The notes beneath the pieces are model-generated. The model was given only the letters and a program-made list of their open reading frames with translations. It was not told the DNA's origin and made no database searches. Source: Acidobacteriota bacterium (lineage in GTDB: Bacteria > Acidobacteriota > Vicinamibacteria > Vicinamibacterales > 2-12-FULL-66-21). From it: 7,773 bases of DNA. The DNA is taken from the NCBI GenBank assembly GCA_013694845.1, contig JACDBQ010000599.1, positions 1 to 7,773 of the forward strand. Reading direction: 5' to 3'. The translations under genes were made by a program, and so were the position numbers. This document shows positions 5,771 through 7,773 of the stretch, in pieces (position 1 is the stretch's first letter; every line of letters starts with the position of its first letter).

Positions 5771-7615
5771 TCAACCTGTCTTGTCACGCCCGGCGTGGCC
5801 CGGCCCGACCAGCTCCAGCAATGCGTCCACCGAACGCGCGGCGGCCCGGCGCTCCGCGTTCGTCACGGGTTCCCCGAACACCACCCGACGGCGGACCGCT
5901 AACTGCTGGCGGAATCCTTCATCATACAGGATGCGTTCGAGCAGTGTCCCCAGCTCGGCGGAGTCATTGGCCCCGGCAATGGCCCCGGCTTCAACGAACG
6001 GCGAAAGGTTGTTCGGCAGTCCGATCGACAGTGCCGGAATGTCGAGTGCCGCAGCGTCGAGGGCAACGGTGGAATTGACCGTTACGACTGCGCGCGCACC
6101 GGCAAGCAGGCTCGCGAGGGATGTCTCGGCCGTCACAATACGCACGTGAGATCTGGCCGCAAAGGCGCCGTACGCCTCGGACGTTTCTGCAGGGTGCGGC
6201 TTGATCACAACGATGGCGCCGCGAATGCGGGCTGCCTGGTCGACCAGTTGTGGCAGGCTCGCCCGTGCCTCTTTCTCCTTGGTCGTCACCAACATGATCG
6301 ACTCCGCCGCTCCGATACCGAGCACCTGCCGCAGCCGGGCCCCGGCGCCTTCCCCCGCGGCCGCCATCTCAGAGGCCAGCGCGTCCAGCCGTGGGCTCCC
6401 GGTCACGCAAAGGGTCGTTGCCGGCAGGTGCCCTTGCTCGGTGAGCAGACGAGCGGCGTACCCGTCGAAGAGAAGAGTTCGCGTGGGGTGGGGGAAGGCC
6501 GACGTTCGGCCGTCGATCAGCTCGTCTGGCTCGTGGCGGTAGTTGAGCCAGTGGCGGTAGATGAACCCATGCTGCAGTCCGACCGACGCGATCCCTCTCC
6601 TGCGAGATTCCAGGATCAGCGCCCGTCCCCAGCCTCCTGCCTCTGCGTAGGTGACCACGACCCGCGGCCGCAACGCATCGATCGCCGCGCCCGCTTCGTC
6701 CATCGACCGTACAGACCAGGGCCATTGCAGCCAGGCGATCCCAGCCAACTGCTCACGAATGAGCGGCCAGCAGTCGATCCCGTGGATGTACGCCGCGCGT
6801 CGGAAGGGTTCGGCGCCTGTCATTGCTCGGAAGTCCGCGTATCGTCGCCGCCAGACCGCCCTCGACGCTCCGAGCGCAGCCCAGGGCGCCAGGGCTTCGA
6901 TCGGCACGACCGTGGGGGATCCTGCTTCGCCGCGCGCCGCCCATCGCCGGCGAGTCCTGAAGTTGGTTGATCGACCAACGCCGACGTATCGGACGGCGGC
7001 GGCGCCGACGCGCGCTTCGAGTTCCGCCAGAGTCGGGCCGATGTACGACTCCGCCTGCCCTCGGGATGCTCCCGAACGCCAGAAGGCACGGTGAATGAAC
7101 GCGGCGACTTCGATGGGCTCTCCGGCCGTCTTGGGCTGGCGGCGGCGGATGCCCCGCGCGCCGAGCGCCGACATCGTCAACCTGCGGGCGCGGAAATCCA
7201 GACTGGCGAGACGCCTGAGCCAGCCGAATGCGTTCACCCGTCCATCGAAGCTGATGCCGCGTGCCGCCGCGATTGCCGCGGTCACATGTCGCACGACGTG
7301 CGATCCTGAGACAACGGCGATTGCGGCGGGGCGCTCGCGTTGCACGAGGACGTTCATCGCGGTGATGGCGCGGTGGATGTCGAGGATCACCTGCTCTTTG
7401 TGCAGGTAGATCTCGCTGAACCACCACAGGGAATCCCCGCGCGCCGTGAAACGATCGCGGAAGGTGGCGCCGTCGACCGGCAGTGCGCGAAGATCCTTGA
7501 TCCACGTGTAGGAGGCTTCGTGGGCTGTTTCGTCCGCGGCGGGATCGAGGTAGTCGGCCAGGGCGACCTGCCGGGCTCCACCGGCCACGCGTAGGGTGAG
7601 CTGCGCATCGATCAT
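5771..7615 (-). CDS. GT-B-like surface carbohydrate biosynthesis protein, function unassigned
   Basis: This is a 614-aa protein without a signal peptide or clear membrane segment. The C-terminal half (about 315-600) looks like the GT-B fold of surface-polysaccharide proteins (KpsC/KpsS- or CDP-glycerol-phosphotransferase-like). It has VVTYAEAGG (319-327), GLQHGFIYRHW (346-356), TGSPRLD (405-411), IVVIKPHPAE (468-477) and VTVNSTVALDAAAL (511-524). KPHP and a Ser/Thr-rich loop before a helix are typical of the nucleotide-sugar-binding domain. The N-terminal half (1-310) holds a Trp-rich patch (DSLWWFSEIYLHKE, 61-74) and an Arg-rich middle section (about 133-160). I recognise no specific domain there, though it could be the first GT-B lobe. 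The ATG at 7615 overlaps the stop of the GT9 gene (ATGA), implying coupling. A longer reading to 7765 merely overlaps GT9 and lacks family-like sequence. A cytoplasmic glycosyl- or polyol-phosphate transferase is likely; the donor is unknown. Confidence 0.8.
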   Translation of the reverse strand: MIDAQLTLRVAGGARQVALADYLDPAADETAHEASYTWIKDLRALPVDGATFRDRFTARGDSLWWFSEIYLHKEQVILDIHRAITAMNVLVQRERPAAIAVVSGSHVVRHVTAAIAAARGISFDGRVNAFGWLRRLASLDFRARRLTMSALGARGIRRRQPKTAGEPIEVAAFIHRAFWRSGASRGQAESYIGPTLAELEARVGAAAVRYVGVGRSTNFRTRRRWAARGEAGSPTVVPIEALAPWAALGASRAVWRRRYADFRAMTGAEPFRRAAYIHGIDCWPLIREQLAGIAWLQWPWSVRSMDEAGAAIDALRPRVVVTYAEAGGWGRALILESRRRGIASVGLQHGFIYRHWLNYRHEPDELIDGRTSAFPHPTRTLLFDGYAARLLTEQGHLPATTLCVTGSPRLDALASEMAAAGEGAGARLRQVLGIGAAESIMLVTTKEKEARASLPQLVDQAARIRGAIVVIKPHPAETSEAYGAFAARSHVRIVTAETSLASLLAGARAVVTVNSTVALDAAALDIPALSIGLPNNLSPFVEAGAIAGANDSAELGTLLERILYDEGFRQQLAVRRRVVFGEPVTNAERRAAARSVDALLELVGPGHAGRDKTG

Positions 7616-7773
7616 GCGGGTATGTTCCGCACGTCGTCCTGGCACGCGTCCAGAACACCCAGCGCGGCCGCGAGCACGCGGTCGGGGGTGACGAGCGCCA
7701 GGCAGTCGGGTGTCCTGCCCGTGCAACGTGCCGGGGGAAGCCGGATCCGGTTGCAGGGGGCGCACGGGAGGTC
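7612..7773 (-). CDS. GT9 (heptosyltransferase-like) glycosyltransferase, C-terminal fragment cut by window edge
   Basis: The last 53 residues of a protein enter from the right edge and end at TGA (7614-7612). The fragment reads LPCAPCNRIRL, then Cys17, then DCLALVTPDRVLAAALGVLD. It carries a CxxC (Cys4, Cys7), Cys17 and Cys24, followed by an LxxVTPDRV helix. This CxxC...C...CL pattern followed by Ile/Leu-x-x-Val/Ile-x-Pro-x-x-Val is the usual C-terminus of GT9 enzymes related to ADP-heptose:LPS heptosyltransferases. These add heptose or other sugars to the lipopolysaccharide core or surface glycan in the cytoplasm. The stop overlaps the start of the next gene, so it belongs to the same operon. 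The frame is open to the window edge. The call rests on only the short tail. Confidence 0.7.
   Translation of the reverse strand, partial: DLPCAPCNRIRLPPARCTGRTPDCLALVTPDRVLAAALGVLDACQDDVRNIPA

Noticed and set aside
6146..6970. Plus-strand open frame of 274 codons opposite the 614-aa gene
   Set aside because: Arg/Pro-rich shadow with no domain; the minus-strand frame carries GLQHGF and KPHP motifs.
7616..7765. 50-codon N-terminal extension of the 614-aa gene
   Set aside because: The Arg/Pro-rich extension is out of frame with, and overlaps, the GT9 C-terminus, whose CxxC...C...C pattern is recognisable; the ATG at 7615 gives a standard ATGA junction.

Overview
This is a high-G+C bacterial window in which every supportable gene lies on the minus strand. 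Read from right to left (the direction of transcription) it is a compact surface-polysaccharide / glycolipid biosynthesis locus. The truncated heptosyltransferase-like (GT9) gene at the right edge points to a Gram-negative, lipopolysaccharide-type envelope. A secreted single-STN-domain protein with a Pro/Gly-rich tail and the high-GC style would suit Acidobacteriota (Vicinamibacteria-like) or a similar soil lineage. That placement is a guess from style, not a proof.

The first block (7773 to 3837, minus) is a tightly packed run. It holds the end of a GT9 glycosyltransferase, then a 614-aa GT-B-like surface-carbohydrate protein whose start overlaps the GT9 stop (ATGA). Next is an extended-SDR NAD-dependent sugar-nucleotide epimerase/dehydratase 4 bp further on, and then a radical SAM/SPASM enzyme 7 bp after that. 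The spacing implies one transcript. The content suggests a pathway that makes a modified sugar nucleotide (epimerase plus radical SAM chemistry) and uses it in a surface glycan (GT9 plus GT-B-like protein).

The only sizeable gap (3728 to 3836, 109 bp) separates this block from a second one. It contains a TGGGTT/AACCCA three-arm repeat that can form two mutually exclusive hairpins. It also contains a plausible -10 box (TATACT) and a strong AGGAG ribosome-binding site for the next gene.

The second block (3727 to 1, minus) has a secreted STN-domain protein with a Pro/Gly-rich tail, then a 49-bp gap with a perfect 8-bp stem-loop. It continues with a class I SAM-dependent methyltransferase and two tandem polytopic GT-C (GT39/ArnT-like) membrane glycosyltransferases, joined by start/stop overlaps. 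The last one runs off the left edge. These membrane enzymes would use polyprenyl-phosphate sugars on the periplasmic side.

I found no tRNA, rRNA, CRISPR array, insertion sequence, or convincing plus-strand gene. I see no clear evidence for a wholly new system. The most interesting points are the radical SAM/SPASM + epimerase + unassigned 614-aa GT-like trio, the stand-alone STN protein inside a glycan locus, and the repeat element between the blocks.
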